DNA of 64,000 nucleotides from Campylobacter blaseri (GTDB lineage Bacteria > Campylobacterota > Campylobacteria > Campylobacterales > Campylobacteraceae): positions 992,001 to 1,056,000 of the forward strand of contig NZ_CP053841.1 of the NCBI RefSeq assembly GCF_013201895.1. The letters are read 5' to 3'. Shown here piece after piece: positions 34,718 through 44,509 of the stretch. The translations under genes and the position numbers were made by a program. The notes beneath the pieces are model-generated. The model saw nothing but the letters and a program-made list of their open reading frames with translations, was not told the origin of the DNA and searched no databases. Position 1 is the stretch's first letter. Every line of letters starts with the position of its first letter.

Positions 34718-34770
34718 AGCCTTTTATGCAAAAAATTGCTGTCAATTTTCGGCGTAAAAGGCTATCCTGC
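34718..34770 (+). other. IncP-type origin of transfer (oriT) with nic site
   Basis: Inverted repeat AGCCTTTTATGC (34718-34729) / GCGTAAAAGGCT (34752-34763), 11 of 12 matched, is followed at once by TATCCTGC (34763-34770). ATCCTG|C is the nic sequence of RP4/IncP-type MOBP oriTs, with the cut expected between 34769 and 34770, and in RP4 an inverted repeat also sits just before nic. Position directly upstream of mobC and the relaxase fits. No gene lies in 34677-35038. Confidence 0.75.
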
Positions 34771-35038
34771 ATTAAACTAATTATATCTAAAAAGATACTA
34801 TAATTTTAATAAGTAAATTTTTCAAAAATCATTAATATAGATAAATTAAAAAAGATAAATAACAAATTATTTTTTACAAAGAAAAGTGAAAGAATTAAAA
34901 AAATTTAAAGAAATAAACATTAAAAAAGAAAAAAGATGTTTAAAACTTTACTGTAAAATTTATTGAATTACTTAATGAATTTGAAGAGAAAGATTTTTCT
35001 GAAAAGTTAAAAAAATTATTGAAAATAAGGAATAAAAA

Positions 35039-35278
35039 ATGATAGAAGAATATCCAGAAGTTTATAGTTTTGAAGAAAGTATAAAAATTTTAGATAAATA
35101 TAAAAATAAAATTACACAAGAACAATATAATTCTATAAAATCAAATATAGGAAATTTTGCTATAGAAGATATGTATTTAAATGAAAAAGATATTCTTACA
35201 AGTATTAGAATTTTAAAAGGTGAAACAACAGCTGATGAAAAAATAAAAAAACTTAAAAAAGAATGGGGTTTAATTTAA
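35039..35278 (+). CDS. VbhA-like antitoxin of a Fic toxin pair
   Basis: 79 aa. SNIGNFAIEDMYLNEKDI, then ILKGETTADEKIKKLKKEW, follows the VbhA layout (an inhibitory helix, then an RGE-type helix). The usual (S/T)xxxE(G/N) inhibitory motif appears as NFAIED, so the key Ser and Gly are changed. It ends inside the start of the truncated fic gene (16-base overlap), the normal antitoxin-toxin coupling. Confidence 0.6.
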   Translation: MIEEYPEVYSFEESIKILDKYKNKITQEQYNSIKSNIGNFAIEDMYLNEKDILTSIRILKGETTADEKIKKLKKEWGLI

Positions 35279-35574
35279 TGGATAAAACATTAAATTTTGA
35301 TAATGAAATACCAGAAAATAATTTTGACAGACAATTATTAAATTCAAATTTAATTGGTGCAAAAAATTTAATGGATTTAAATAAAAGAGAAAGAATTTTA
35401 TCAAGTATTCAAATTGAAAAACTAAGTAAAAATTTTATTAAAGGAAATTTTGATTATCAGCATTTAAAAAATATACATAAATATATATTTCAAGATATTT
35501 ATGATTGGGCTGAAAAATATAGTTTAGAAATGTGCTTAACAGGTAATTTTACAAAAACAATCAAGTTTATCTAA
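35263..35574 (+). pseudogene. Truncated Fic toxin
   Basis: 103 aa. The N-terminal Fic region (LMDLNKRERILSSIQIEKLS, FDYQHLKNIHKYIFQDIYDW) is typical of VbhT/Fic proteins. The frame ends before the catalytic HxFxxGNGR loop. A different frame continues LQKQSSLSKLDKLLKENLLK to about 35661 but also lacks the motif. Loss of the toxin may have freed the antitoxin's inhibitory motif to drift. Confidence 0.7.
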
Positions 35575-35739
35575 ATTAGATAAACTTTTAAAAGAAAATT
35601 TATTAAAATTAAATAAAATTGGATTATACTATTATTTTTATATTACATACAAAAGTATTTATGAATAATAAATTCCAATAGTGAAAAACATATATATCCT
35701 TGTCTTTATTTTTAACAAAATTAATATATATCTTTAATC

Positions 35740-36751
35740 CTATAAAGGTTTATAAAAATTTGTATATCCACTTCTACCCTGCCCTCTAATTTTTTCAATA
35801 ATAAATTTATTATTATTATTCTTTTTTAACAAATTCCATAAAGCATTTAATCCTACAATTTCAACATAGTCTTCTCTTGCAATTTTTTGCAATCTTCTCG
35901 TAAGTTTTGACTGAGCTATACCGCTTGGATTTTCATTAATAATTTCACAAACATAAGATAAAGTCATCAACTCTTTTTGACTCATTGAATACAATTCATA
36001 ATCAAGTATTTCTATTTTAAAATTTTTTACATCGATAGAAAAAGCATATGAATTTGTTTTATCTCTTCTTTTTTGTGGTTCTAGAGTTAAAATGATATTA
36101 TACAAAAAATTATTATAACTTGCTGTTTTATTTTCCAAAAAATAAGCTTCATCAACACTATCTTCAAATGAAGTTGCACCTTTATATGTTTTATCATTTT
36201 CTCCATTTTTTGTTTTGTTTGATGATGAAGAAATATTACTGTAGCTCCTTTACTTCTTAAAGATTTTAAATTTTCTAAAACTGGTATAACATCTTTATCT
36301 TTTGTCATATCTCCTCTCATAAAATCTCTAATACTATCAATAATAATAAGCTTATTTTCTAGTTCTGATTTTTCCCAAAAGTAAATCGGAAATCAAACGC
36401 CTTTTATATAAAAATTCTAATGGGTTTTTTAAATTAAATGTTACAAAATATTCAAAATTTTCATACTTTTCTAAAATATAGTTTAAATTTCTTCTAGCAA
36501 ATTGACTCATACCGTTATCTCCGTCAAAATATATAACTCCATCTATTAACTTTGAATCTAATAACATAATAGATAAATATAAGACAAAAAAGCTCTTTCC
36601 CTCACCTGCTTTTGAGTAAATACTAACAAGAGAAATTTTCTATGAACCAAACTGGTTTATAGTTTTCTATATCTTTTGGATGAAGTTTAAATTTCTCTCT
36701 TAAATTTTGTATATTTAATCTATTTTGATTGTTTAATTTGCTTTTATTCAC
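35740..36751 (-). pseudogene. Broken AAA-type ATPase (RepA/RadA-like)
   Basis: Four minus-strand pieces in differing frames join into one ATPase: FKLHPKDIENYKPVWFIEN, Walker A VSIYSKAGEGKSFF (near 36620), VIYFDGDNGMSQFARRNL, Walker B ELENKLIIIDSIRDF (near 36340), GATVIFLHHQT and a C-terminal tail LTRRLQKIAREDYVEIVG. Frameshifts lie near 36640, 36370 and 36200. The fold matches the RecA-like ATPases of plasmids and islands (RepA helicase type). GTG 36751 is a possible start. If it were the replication protein, the element can no longer replicate alone. Confidence 0.7.
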
Positions 36752-36779
36752 TACAATATCATTGTTTTTATTACGATTA

Positions 36780-36803
36780 TTCTCGGTTTTTCTAGACCGA
36801 GAA
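36780..36803. other. Strong hairpin upstream of the ATPase pseudogene
   Basis: TTCTCGGT (36780-36787) and ACCGAGAA (36796-36803) form a perfect 8-bp stem around an 8-nt loop. It stands 29 bases before the GTG start on the minus strand, and could be a terminator for the upstream gene or a replication/operator element. Confidence 0.5.
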
Positions 36804-36822
36804 TTTCTAAATTATTTTTTAT

Positions 36823-37056
36823 TTAAACTTCCCTGCTTAGTAGCCACTCATGTATCTTCTTTCTATTATAAAATATAGATTTTCCAAATTTAGAAAATGG
36901 TATAGGATTAATCTCTTGCATTTGAACTTTTTTCATTCTCATCTTTTCTTGCAAAGTTTTTGATATACCAAGCTATTCTTCTAATTGTTTTGGTGTAAGC
37001 CATTCATTAGCTAAACTTATTTTGTTTGGCAAAGATTCAAAATCAATCTTTTTCAT
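36823..37056 (-). pseudogene. Helix-turn-helix (excisionase/AlpA-type) gene with one nonsense codon
   Basis: ATG 37056 follows AAGGAG. Reads MKKIDFESLPNKISLANEWL, TPKQLEE-stop-LGISKTLQEKMR, then IPFSKFGKSIFYNRKKIHEW ending LLSREV. TAG at 36973-36975 replaces what is normally Tyr in the LEEYLGIS-type helix. The rest of the 77-codon frame is intact. Proteins of this type bind DNA as excisionases or plasmid-type regulators. Confidence 0.65.
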
Positions 37057-37365
37057 TTATTCTCCTTTTTATTGGTTTATGACTGAATTTTAATTGATTT
37101 TTGATTTTTAGTGGTAGCAAAAGAGTATCTTATTTTTGATTTTTAAAAGAATAGCTTGTTTTACAAAAATATAAAACTTTAATAAGATATAAATATTGTT
37201 CTAATAAAAATCAAAAAATATTGGCTATGAACATTTACAAGATATATTAAAATATTAAAATAATATATTTTTAATGTCGTATTTTAGGGTTATTTGTATT
37301 TTTTAATATATTTAAAATATTATAAAATTATGAAAGACCAGTAAAGAAAAATAGATATTATTTAA
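37057..37365. other. Gene-free AT-rich gap in the island
   Basis: No gene is seen. It contains clustered TTAATATATTTTAA-like palindromic tracts (37250-37330), which could be promoter or origin DNA. The words AAAGACCAGTAAAGAAAAAT near 37331 resemble TGACCAGTAAAAACAAAG at 30829. Confidence 0.35.
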
Positions 37366-38070
37366 TTATATTTTTAAGTTTTTTTGTATATATGCTAAAA
37401 TTTCATTCCTTTTTATTGGTGTGTCTGGAAATTTATATTCCTTAAATTCATTGTTTAATTGCAATAATTTTTCTCGATAAGAACTTTTAATGTCTACTAA
37501 ACTTTTATATTCTATATGCTTTAAATTATTTTCTTCTTTCTTAAATAGTAAAGTCCAATTATCTTTTATAACTGAGGTTTTATTGTCTTTAAGTGCTTTA
37601 TATTTATTATGACTTTTAATATAGCCACTTCTACAATGTTTCGACCAGATATATTTATATTTATGCAATATCAATTCATCTTTGCATATAGTCATAGCAA
37701 ATTCACTTATTGACTTATCTTTTAACCTTTTTATTTTTTTGTTTTATACTTATTTTTTGTTTAGTCGAAGACCAATATTTTACTAATTCTAGAAAATAAT
37801 TTTTATATATCGTGGCTATTTTATAAGCTAAATTTTTACCAATATTACTATTATATAAAACCTCTCTTGGTATATTTTTATATACTTCGTTAAATTTTAA
37901 TTCCAAATCAGCAAAATTATTTTTTTATTTTTTTCTATTAAATCAGGACATTCTTCTTTTAATAATTCCCAAAAAAATGTATTAATTACAAATCCGGAAA
38001 GATATCCTTCAGTATAACCATTTTCAATATCTTCTTTTTTTATATTTTCAATTATATTCTCAAAATTTAT
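37366..38070 (-). pseudogene. Broken unknown gene next to the integrase
   Basis: Three minus-strand pieces join: an open region near 37920-38070 (NFENIIENIKKEDIENGYTE, GYLSGFVINTFFWELLKEEC), 37715-37906 (MELKFNEVYKNIPREVLYNS) and 37366-37695 (DELILHKYKYIWSKHCRSGY). Two frameshifts separate them, one in an A-rich tract near 37915. It would be about 230 aa and soluble. No family is recognised. Its placement directly after int suggests a gene typical of this element family. Confidence 0.5.
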
Positions 38071-38071
38071 T

Positions 38072-39347
38072 TTATATTCCTTCTAATTTATTTAAATAAT
38101 CTCCATACCATTGCATAAGCTTAATCTTATTATTAATAGTTGTTTTCTCTCGTTGATAAGCCTCAATAATTTTATTATGTTCTTTATGTGCTAAACAGCC
38201 CTCTATCACCTCCCTTGTTATACCAATTTTTAAAAGTTCTGCTAAATTTAAAGTGCATATTGTTTTAAATGTTGCCCTAAAACCATGAGCAGTTACTCTA
38301 TTTTTATATTTATCCTTATAGCCCAAATTTCTCATAGCTTTACTAATAGCATCTCTATGAATATGCCCATCTTTAGCTATAACACTTGGAAAAACAAATT
38401 TACTATTTTTACTATATTGATATTGCTCTTTTAAAATGTCTACAACATAGCTACTAAGTCCGATAGTATGTTTAATATTTGTTTTCATCTCTTCAGCTGA
38501 TATAGTCCATATTTTATTTTCCAAATCTATATCTTTCCATTTTGCTTCAGCTGTATTTATTGGTCTATTTGTGGTTAAAATTTGTAGATAAACCGCTCTT
38601 TTAGTTTGCAAATCCATAGAATTGTCATTTTTTAAATCAATTAAAAATTCTTTCAATACACTCTCATCTATAATTGCAGGTAATCTAGTATCAACACCAC
38701 GATTTTTGGCAAAACTATATGAAGTTGGAAAATCGTTAGCTAGTCCAATAGTTGGATCAATCGTTATATAGCCATCCCTTAATGCAAAGCTAAAGATAGT
38801 TTTTAAATCTCTAATTGTCCTATGGATTGTTTCTAATCTTGATTTGCTCGGATTATCTCTATTAAACAATGGATTTAAAAGATCTCTGAGCATAGTTGAT
38901 TTAATGTTTTTAACATCCATGTTTTCTAAAGACGGCATTATATGTAGATTTATTCTATTTATCATTTTTTTTTAGATAGTTTTCGCTAACTTTATCTTTT
39001 TTTATATCAATGTATCTATAGAAAAGATTTTTAAATATATATTTATCACTATTTTTATTTTTAATCTCTTGAAGTGTTTTACCATTGGATATTTTGTTTA
39101 AAATAGTTCTTATATCTCTTCTTGCCTCATTGACACTATATATACCTTCTCTAAACTCATCTACTCTTATAGATTTTTCTTTATTAAATTTATCTTTATA
39201 CTTTATAAAAAATATTTTGCTTCCTTTGAGATTTACCCATATATAAAGTTCTTTTGGCTCACCAACAGCTTTTTTATATCTTTTTGGTTTAATCTCCAAA
39301 TTTCTAATATCTTTATCGGTTAAATATACACTTGATTTGTTTGCCAT
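38072..39347 (-). pseudogene. int: P4-type tyrosine recombinase (integrase) split by a frameshift
   Basis: Two overlapping frames. 38955-39347 gives the arm-binding domain (KDIRNLEIKPKRYKKAVGEP, DEFREGIYSVNEARRDIR). 38072-38965 gives the core and catalytic domain with Arg134, His227-x-x-Arg230 (AHGFRATFK), His260 (LAHKEHN) and nucleophile Tyr270 (IIEAYQR), and the P4-type end LMQWYGDYL. The break lies in an A9 run at 38965-38973; one base fewer or more joins YLKK to MINRI. The catalytic residues are all intact, so the gene is either newly broken or rescued by slippage. It sits 170 bases from attR in ssrA, the site it presumably uses. Confidence 0.85.
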
Positions 39348-39516
39348 TTTTCAAATAGTCCACTAATAAATTCAACTAGTCCCCTAATAAATTTGAAATA
39401 TTTATTAGGCTAAAAGAAATTATACTATATAAAAATAAACAAAACTACGTATATAGCGATATTATAGGTAAATAAAAAGAGGTAAAAATAAATTAAGAAA
39501 AATGAAAAAATGTATG

Positions 39517-39531
39517 ATTGGTGGAGGTGTG
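39517..39531. repeat. Right attachment site in the tmRNA 3' end
   Basis: ATTGGTGGAGGTGTG, identical to 27777-27791, covers the tmRNA acceptor-stem 3' side plus CCA. Integration here leaves ssrA complete. Confidence 0.75.
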
Positions 39532-39879
39532 CGGGATCGAACCGCAGTCCAAAAGCAAAAGACCAAAGCCTCTACATGCTTAGTGAAAATGAAAATTTCA
39601 TCTAAAAGGGCTCATTTTCCAAAACCTGGTTTTTAGACTAAGACTAAAGTTTCATTTAAATGCTCGTCACACATCTAAACTACACTATTTAAAATTACAC
39701 GCTTGAAAGCCTAAATAGTATCAGCTTTTAGCGTGGCTCAACTGAACTTACGCTACTTTTGCGTAAGCAGGAGCGAATTTAACGTTGTTTGCGTTTAAAT
39801 TATTTTAGACTTTATACGCTATGTCCAAAGCGGCATGCCACCGTGACCACTCTACTCCTGTCGAAGCCAAGTCACCCCC
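39519..39879 (-). ncRNA. ssrA: tmRNA
   Basis: 361 nt. The 5' end GGGGGUG pairs with CACCUCC before the 3' ACCA. The family opening GACTTGGCTTCGACAGG and the T-arm GGTTCGATCCC are present. The tag frame reads ANNVKFAPAYAKVA followed by TAA, close to the known Campylobacter jejuni tag. It rescues stalled ribosomes and marks the products for proteolysis. Its 3' end is the insertion site of the island. Confidence 0.95.
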
Positions 39880-39899
39880 ATGTAATGTAAGATATATAT

Positions 39900-39928
39900 T
39901 TTACTAGAATTAAATACATTTGTCAATT
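39900..39928 (-). promoter_or_regulatory. ssrA promoter
   Basis: TTGACA (complement of 39923-39928) is spaced 17 bases from TAAAAA/T on the minus strand, upstream of the mature tmRNA 5' end. The remaining leader would be removed by RNase P. Confidence 0.45.
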
Positions 39929-39975
39929 ACCGTTTTTTTGGGTAAAATATAGTTTATTTTTAACAAAGGAAAAAC

Positions 39976-40662
39976 ATGAGAAAAACTTTATTCTTTTTAT
40001 TTTTTACTAGTATAAGCTTAGTAGCTCATCCAGGAATGACAAACCCAAAAACAGCCAATGATTCCAATTCTACTAGAGATTTTTTTAACGAAGGAAAAGC
40101 AGCATTTGCTGATCAAAAATATGAAAAATCTAGAAGAATTTGGGAAGATTTATGCCAAAACAAACAAGATGGAACAGCTTGTACAAATTTAGCATATCTA
40201 TATGATAATGGGCTTGGTTTTGCAGCAGATAAGAAAAAAGCTATAGAGCTCTACATTAAAGGTTGTGAATACAAAGACGCAACAGGTTGCTCAAATTTAG
40301 GCATGTCTTACTTTAAGGGCGATGGAGTTGATGTGGATTTTACTAAAGCTGTAGAATACTTTCAAAAAGGATGTGATTTAGGACATGGTTTTTCTTGTGC
40401 GCAAGTTGGATATCAGTACGAATATGGAGATGGTGTAAGACAAAGCCCTAAAAAAGCTTTTGATTACTACGAAAAATCATGTGATTTGAATTATGCTGAG
40501 GGCTGTAAAAACTTAGGTGTTTTATATGTAAATGGTTTAGGTGTAGACGTGAATTACATCAAAGCACATGAACTTTTTGCAAAAGCGTGCAATTTAGCTG
40601 ATGAAACTGCTTGTAAATATGAAACAAGAATAAAAAAAGAAATGCAACAAGAGAATAAATAA
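39976..40662 (+). CDS. Sel1-repeat periplasmic protein
   Basis: 228 aa. A signal peptide (about 1-17) is followed by five or so Sel1-like repeats with the paired-Cys pattern of Helicobacter cysteine-rich proteins (Hcp): CQNKQDGTACTNLAYLYDNG, CEYKDATGCSNLGMSYFKGD, CDLGHGFSCAQVGYQYEYGD, CDLNYAEGCKNLGVLYVNG. The cysteines probably form disulfides within each repeat. Proteins of this type are scaffolds for protein contacts; some bind penicillin. ruvB follows 4 bases later, probably in one transcript. Confidence 0.85.
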   Translation: MRKTLFFLFFTSISLVAHPGMTNPKTANDSNSTRDFFNEGKAAFADQKYEKSRRIWEDLCQNKQDGTACTNLAYLYDNGLGFAADKKKAIELYIKGCEYKDATGCSNLGMSYFKGDGVDVDFTKAVEYFQKGCDLGHGFSCAQVGYQYEYGDGVRQSPKKAFDYYEKSCDLNYAEGCKNLGVLYVNGLGVDVNYIKAHELFAKACNLADETACKYETRIKKEMQQENK

Positions 40663-40666
40663 CTAG

Positions 40667-41677
40667 ATGGATAGAATTGTTGAGATAGAAAAAGTAAGCT
40701 TTGAAAAAGAGTATGAGGTAAGTCTAAGACCTAGTAGTTTTTATGAATACATAGGTCAAGAAAAAATAAAACAAAATCTTAAAATATTCATTGAAGCTGC
40801 CAAAAAAAGAGAAGAGAGTTTGGATCATGTACTTTTCTATGGTCCTCCAGGTCTTGGTAAAACAACACTTGCTCATATAATCTCAAATCAAATGAACTCT
40901 AATATAAAAATTACAGCTGCACCTATGATTGAAAAAAGTGGGGATTTAGCTGCAATTTTAACAAACCTAGAAGAAGGTGATGTTTTATTTATAGATGAAA
41001 TTCACCGTCTAAGCTCAGCAATTGAAGAGATTTTATACCCTGCTATGGAAGATTTTAGACTTGATATTATTATAGGAAGTGGTCCTGCTGCCCAAACCAT
41101 AAAACTAGATATTCCTAAATTTACCTTAATTGGTGCAACTACAAGAGCTGGAATGATAAGCGCACCTTTAAGAGATAGATTTGGGATATCTTTTAGACTT
41201 CAATTTTATAGCTCAGAAGAGTTAGCTAAAATCGTTCAAAAAGCATCAATTAAGTTAAATAAAAAAGCGGATAAAAATGCTGCTTTAGAGATAGCAAAAA
41301 GAAGTCGTGGAACCCCTAGGATAGCCCTTAGACTTTTAAAAAGAATTAGAGATTTTGCTGATGTGAATAATGAAGAGGTTATATCGCAACAAAGAGCCAA
41401 AAACTCTCTTGATAGCTTAGGCGTAAACGAGCTTGGTTTTGATGAGATGGATATAAAATACCTAAGCACGCTTTTTGAAGCCAACAAACGCCCAATGGGG
41501 CTTAGCACAATAGCAGCAGCTCTAAGTGAAGATGAGGGAACAATTGAGGATGTAATAGAGCCATATCTAATTGCAAATGGATATATCCAAAGAACTGCAA
41601 AAGGTAGAATTGCAAGCTATAAAAGTTATGAAGCCTTAGGGCAAAGTTATGACAAAGGACTTTTTGATGAAAACTAG
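40667..41677 (+). CDS. ruvB: Holliday junction branch-migration ATPase RuvB
   Basis: 336 aa, the full usual length. Walker [13 protein letters not shown] (about 60-71), Walker B FIDEIHRL, sensor 1 [18 protein letters not shown] and the C-terminal winged helix [10 protein letters not shown] are all intact. Two RuvB hexamers driven by ATP pull DNA through RuvA at recombination junctions. ruvA and ruvC are not in this window. Confidence 0.96.
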   Translation: MDRIVEIEKVSFEKEYEVSLRPSSFYEYIGQEKIKQNLKIFIEAAKKREESLDHVLFYGPPGLGKTTLAHIISNQMNSNIKITAAPMIEKSGDLAAILTNLEEGDVLFIDEIHRLSSAIEEILYPAMEDFRLDIIIGSGPAAQTIKLDIPKFTLIGATTRAGMISAPLRDRFGISFRLQFYSSEELAKIVQKASIKLNKKADKNAALEIAKRSRGTPRIALRLLKRIRDFADVNNEEVISQQRAKNSLDSLGVNELGFDEMDIKYLSTLFEANKRPMGLSTIAAALSEDEGTIEDVIEPYLIANGYIQRTAKGRIASYKSYEALGQSYDKGLFDEN

Positions 41678-42710
41678 TAAGTGGTTTTTTATCTCTTTTA
41701 TACTATTTGTATTTTGCTGGGTAATCTACCTATTTAAACCATTTTTAATGACTTTTTCAATAGGTATTTTACTAGCACTCTCTACTTCCAATATACACCA
41801 AAAAATACTAAATTTAACAAAACAAAAAAGTCTTTTATCAGCATGCTTAACCACTTTAACAGCTTGTTTGCTGTTTTTAGTGCCATTTTCTTATGCTATA
41901 TCCAAGCTTGCAATCTATGGAGCAAATATTCAATTTCAAGATATTAAAGACATACTACTAACCATTAAAAACTATGACTACCCTATTCCTGATAGCTTGA
42001 GCTTTATATTGCCAGAATTTGATAATATTTTTAGCTCTGTAAATATAAATAAGATTGCATCAAAAAGTTTAGAATATGCATCAAATATAGGGAAATCAAG
42101 TGTAAATTTTATAGTTGATATGGGTCTTATTTTAATTTTTTATTTTATTACAAACCTATACATAAATCAAATTATTGAATATGTAAAAACCTATATACCA
42201 ATGGAGGGCGAACAGTTTGACTATATATTTGATCAGACATCGAATACAATGAGCGTAGTTTTATACACAACAATTTTAAACTCTGTATTCCAAGGATTCT
42301 TGTTTGGAGCCATGGTGATATTTTTTGGATACGATGGGTTTTTACTTGGTATATTATATGCTTTTGCTTGTTTAATACCAATTGTAGGCGGTGGTTTAGT
42401 TTTTGTGCCTGTAGCCATTTATGAGCTAGCAAAAGGAGATTTGATAGGTGGTATTTTTATACTTTCATATTCTATAATAGTTGTGGCATTTTTAGCAGAT
42501 AATATAGTAAAACCATTTATAACTAAATTTATAAATTCAAAACTTGTAAAAGAACCTGCAAACATAAATGAGATAATTATATTTTTTGCAATGCTAGCTG
42601 GGATTTCAACATTTGGTTTTTGGGGAATTATCTTAGGCCCTGCTATAACTACTCTATTTGTAGCGACACTAAAAACATATCACAACCTAAAACAAAGCAA
42701 TCAAATTTAA
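41667..42710 (+). CDS. AI-2E/PerM family membrane protein
   Basis: 347 aa from ATG 41667, with AAAGGA seven bases upstream. An in-frame ATG at 41649 lies deeper in ruvB and lacks such a signal. About eight helices, with the family's paired C-terminal loops ([35 protein letters not shown]), are visible. The family contains the autoinducer-2 exporter TqsA and sodium/proton antiporters; the substrate is unassigned here. It overlaps ruvB by 11 bases. Confidence 0.83.
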   Translation: MKTSKWFFISFILFVFCWVIYLFKPFLMTFSIGILLALSTSNIHQKILNLTKQKSLLSACLTTLTACLLFLVPFSYAISKLAIYGANIQFQDIKDILLTIKNYDYPIPDSLSFILPEFDNIFSSVNINKIASKSLEYASNIGKSSVNFIVDMGLILIFYFITNLYINQIIEYVKTYIPMEGEQFDYIFDQTSNTMSVVLYTTILNSVFQGFLFGAMVIFFGYDGFLLGILYAFACLIPIVGGGLVFVPVAIYELAKGDLIGGIFILSYSIIVVAFLADNIVKPFITKFINSKLVKEPANINEIIIFFAMLAGISTFGFWGIILGPAITTLFVATLKTYHNLKQSNQI

Positions 42711-44509
42711 AAATTGATTGCTTTTAAATCATATTTTATATCTTGATGTTTTGTTTTTAAAATATCTATATAATTTAAATTAGATTCCAATATTTCTAAA
42801 ATTTTTTCATTTAAAGAGTTTAATGTTTTTTTGATAAAAGTCCTATCGCCTATAAAATCACCCTCAAACTCATAATAGTTTAAATTTTTTAACATTTCAT
42901 TTTTAAAATCATCAAATTTAGGATAAAAAAGTGGGAATGTTAAAGGATCACTCTCATAATCTTCAATTGATTTTAAAACTTTATCTTCTATAAGATTGGC
43001 GCTTAGTTTAACGGAATTTTGATAATTTGTAGAAATTTTAATATCTATCTTCTCAAAAAAAAGTTTAATTTCTTGTGATGTTTTAAAAAAAGCATTTTCA
43101 TAATTTTTTAAAAAAAGTTCATACACCTCGCTAGCAACTTTGGAGGCAATTTCATTTTCAATACTAGAATATATATCTTTTTTCTTTATCATAGACTCAT
43201 GCCTACCCTTAAAGAGTAAAATTTCTCTTTCTAGCTCTTTATAGCTACTTTGCATATCATCTAAAATCTCTTTTTCAAAATCATTTAACTTAGATCTAAA
43301 TACCCTAAAAGCGGTTGCAAGCTTATCATCATTATATAAAAGTTTAGATAGTGCAAAATCCTTGTTAAATCTAGGACTTTTATAATCAACCTTTATATAA
43401 TTTAAATTTGAAGATAAAATTCTCTTTTTGCCTTCTTTGAAGTAGTGAGCATCAACCCCTTCAACACAAGTTTCAAATATTTTACTAATAGAACTTGAAG
43501 TTTCATTTATCCAGTTGTAAATTTTTTGAAACTCATTTGCATAGAGCTCTAAATTGTGCTCAAATTTTAAAGATATTTTTGTTACCATCTCTCTTAATAT
43601 ATCTTCTAATTTTATGTATAATTTTACATAAAATTCTCTCTCCTTAATAAGATCAGATAAAATAATGTTAAATTTATCTCTTACAAGATTTTCTTTTTTG
43701 CCTTCAAGAGCGTTTAAAAACTCTCTTACTTCATTAAATCCACTATCTTCTAGTCCTTTACTTTCTAGCTTTGATGAAATGGCTATAACATCTAAAAAAT
43801 ACTCTTTAAATATCTCTTTTGAATACTTTAAAACCTTTTTGCACTCTTCATCACTAATTCTATCTTTTTGACTAAGCAAAGATAGTGAGTTGTTTTTTAA
43901 GTATTTTGGAAGTTTTGTAGCATCTTTTATCTCACTTGCTCTTGCTGCATTATCTATAAGGCTTACCCATAACACTGCGCCAATTTTATCAAATATATTT
44001 ATAGTTTCATTTGTATCATCATCACTTCTTGAGTTTAGTCCTGGAGTATCTATAATAGTAAAGTTTTTTAAAGCTTCGTTGCTAAGATATATTGTTATAT
44101 CTTTAACATCTTTCATATCTCCTCTTTGATCTGTGTAAGCTTCAAGCTCATTTACTGCTAGAATTTCCTCCCTGCCATCAAAATGTTTGATTTTAATAAG
44201 ATCAAATGGAGAGTATTTTATCGTTGTAGTTTTAGCAGTTACAGGTGTTATACCTGTTGCCAATATATCTTTACCTAGTAAAGTGTTCAAAAAAGTTGAT
44301 TTCCCACTACTAAATTGACCTACAACAGCTACACTAATGGGTTCATGTTCAAGAATCGATATTAAACTCAACTTATCTTTTAACTCATTGCTTGGATGAT
44401 TTTTTGGCTCTAAAAGTTTTTTACAAACCTTTTTAAAATCACCCCAAAAACCATCTTCAAACTCTAAAATATAGTTATCTTGATAATCTTTTATAAAATT
44501 ATTAAGCAT
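42707..44509 (-). CDS. Dynamin-like GTPase, downstream member of a pair
   Basis: 600 aa. The N-terminal GTPase domain has P-loop GQFSSGKSTFLN (about 63-74), switch I TPVTAKTT and DTPGLNSRSDD; the usual fourth motif is less clear. The remainder is long helical stalk with a hydrophobic-poor end. It overlaps its partner gene by 8 bases. The pair corresponds to DLP2/DLP1 of Campylobacter (Cj0411/Cj0412), membrane-remodelling GTPases that work as a heterotetramer. A role in membrane fission, chromosome segregation or phage tolerance is plausible. Confidence 0.85.
   Translation of the reverse strand: MLNNFIKDYQDNYILEFEDGFWGDFKKVCKKLLEPKNHPSNELKDKLSLISILEHEPISVAVVGQFSSGKSTFLNTLLGKDILATGITPVTAKTTTIKYSPFDLIKIKHFDGREEILAVNELEAYTDQRGDMKDVKDITIYLSNEALKNFTIIDTPGLNSRSDDDTNETINIFDKIGAVLWVSLIDNAARASEIKDATKLPKYLKNNSLSLLSQKDRISDEECKKVLKYSKEIFKEYFLDVIAISSKLESKGLEDSGFNEVREFLNALEGKKENLVRDKFNIILSDLIKEREFYVKLYIKLEDILREMVTKISLKFEHNLELYANEFQKIYNWINETSSSISKIFETCVEGVDAHYFKEGKKRILSSNLNYIKVDYKSPRFNKDFALSKLLYNDDKLATAFRVFRSKLNDFEKEILDDMQSSYKELEREILLFKGRHESMIKKKDIYSSIENEIASKVASEVYELFLKNYENAFFKTSQEIKLFFEKIDIKISTNYQNSVKLSANLIEDKVLKSIEDYESDPLTFPLFYPKFDDFKNEMLKNLNYYEFEGDFIGDRTFIKKTLNSLNEKILEILESNLNYIDILKTKHQDIKYDLKAINF

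Larger units (their letters stand above)
27777..39531. mobile_element. ssrA-integrated mobilizable genomic island (about 11.7 kb)
   Basis: The island is bounded by a 15-bp direct repeat of the tmRNA 3' end. The right end has a P4-type tyrosine recombinase 170 bases from the repeat. Inside are an IncP-like oriT, a MobC-like gene, a broken relaxase, a broken AAA ATPase (possibly a plasmid RepA-type protein), a VbhA/Fic pair and defence or toxin cargo. No type IV secretion genes are present, so it would need a helper to move. The concentration of frameshifts in mobility and replication genes, with intact cargo, indicates a domesticating island. Confidence 0.75.

Noticed and set aside
42172-42432. 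Two minus-strand frames inside the AI-2E permease gene
   Set aside because: They are antisense to a well-conserved membrane protein and have biased, repeat-like composition.
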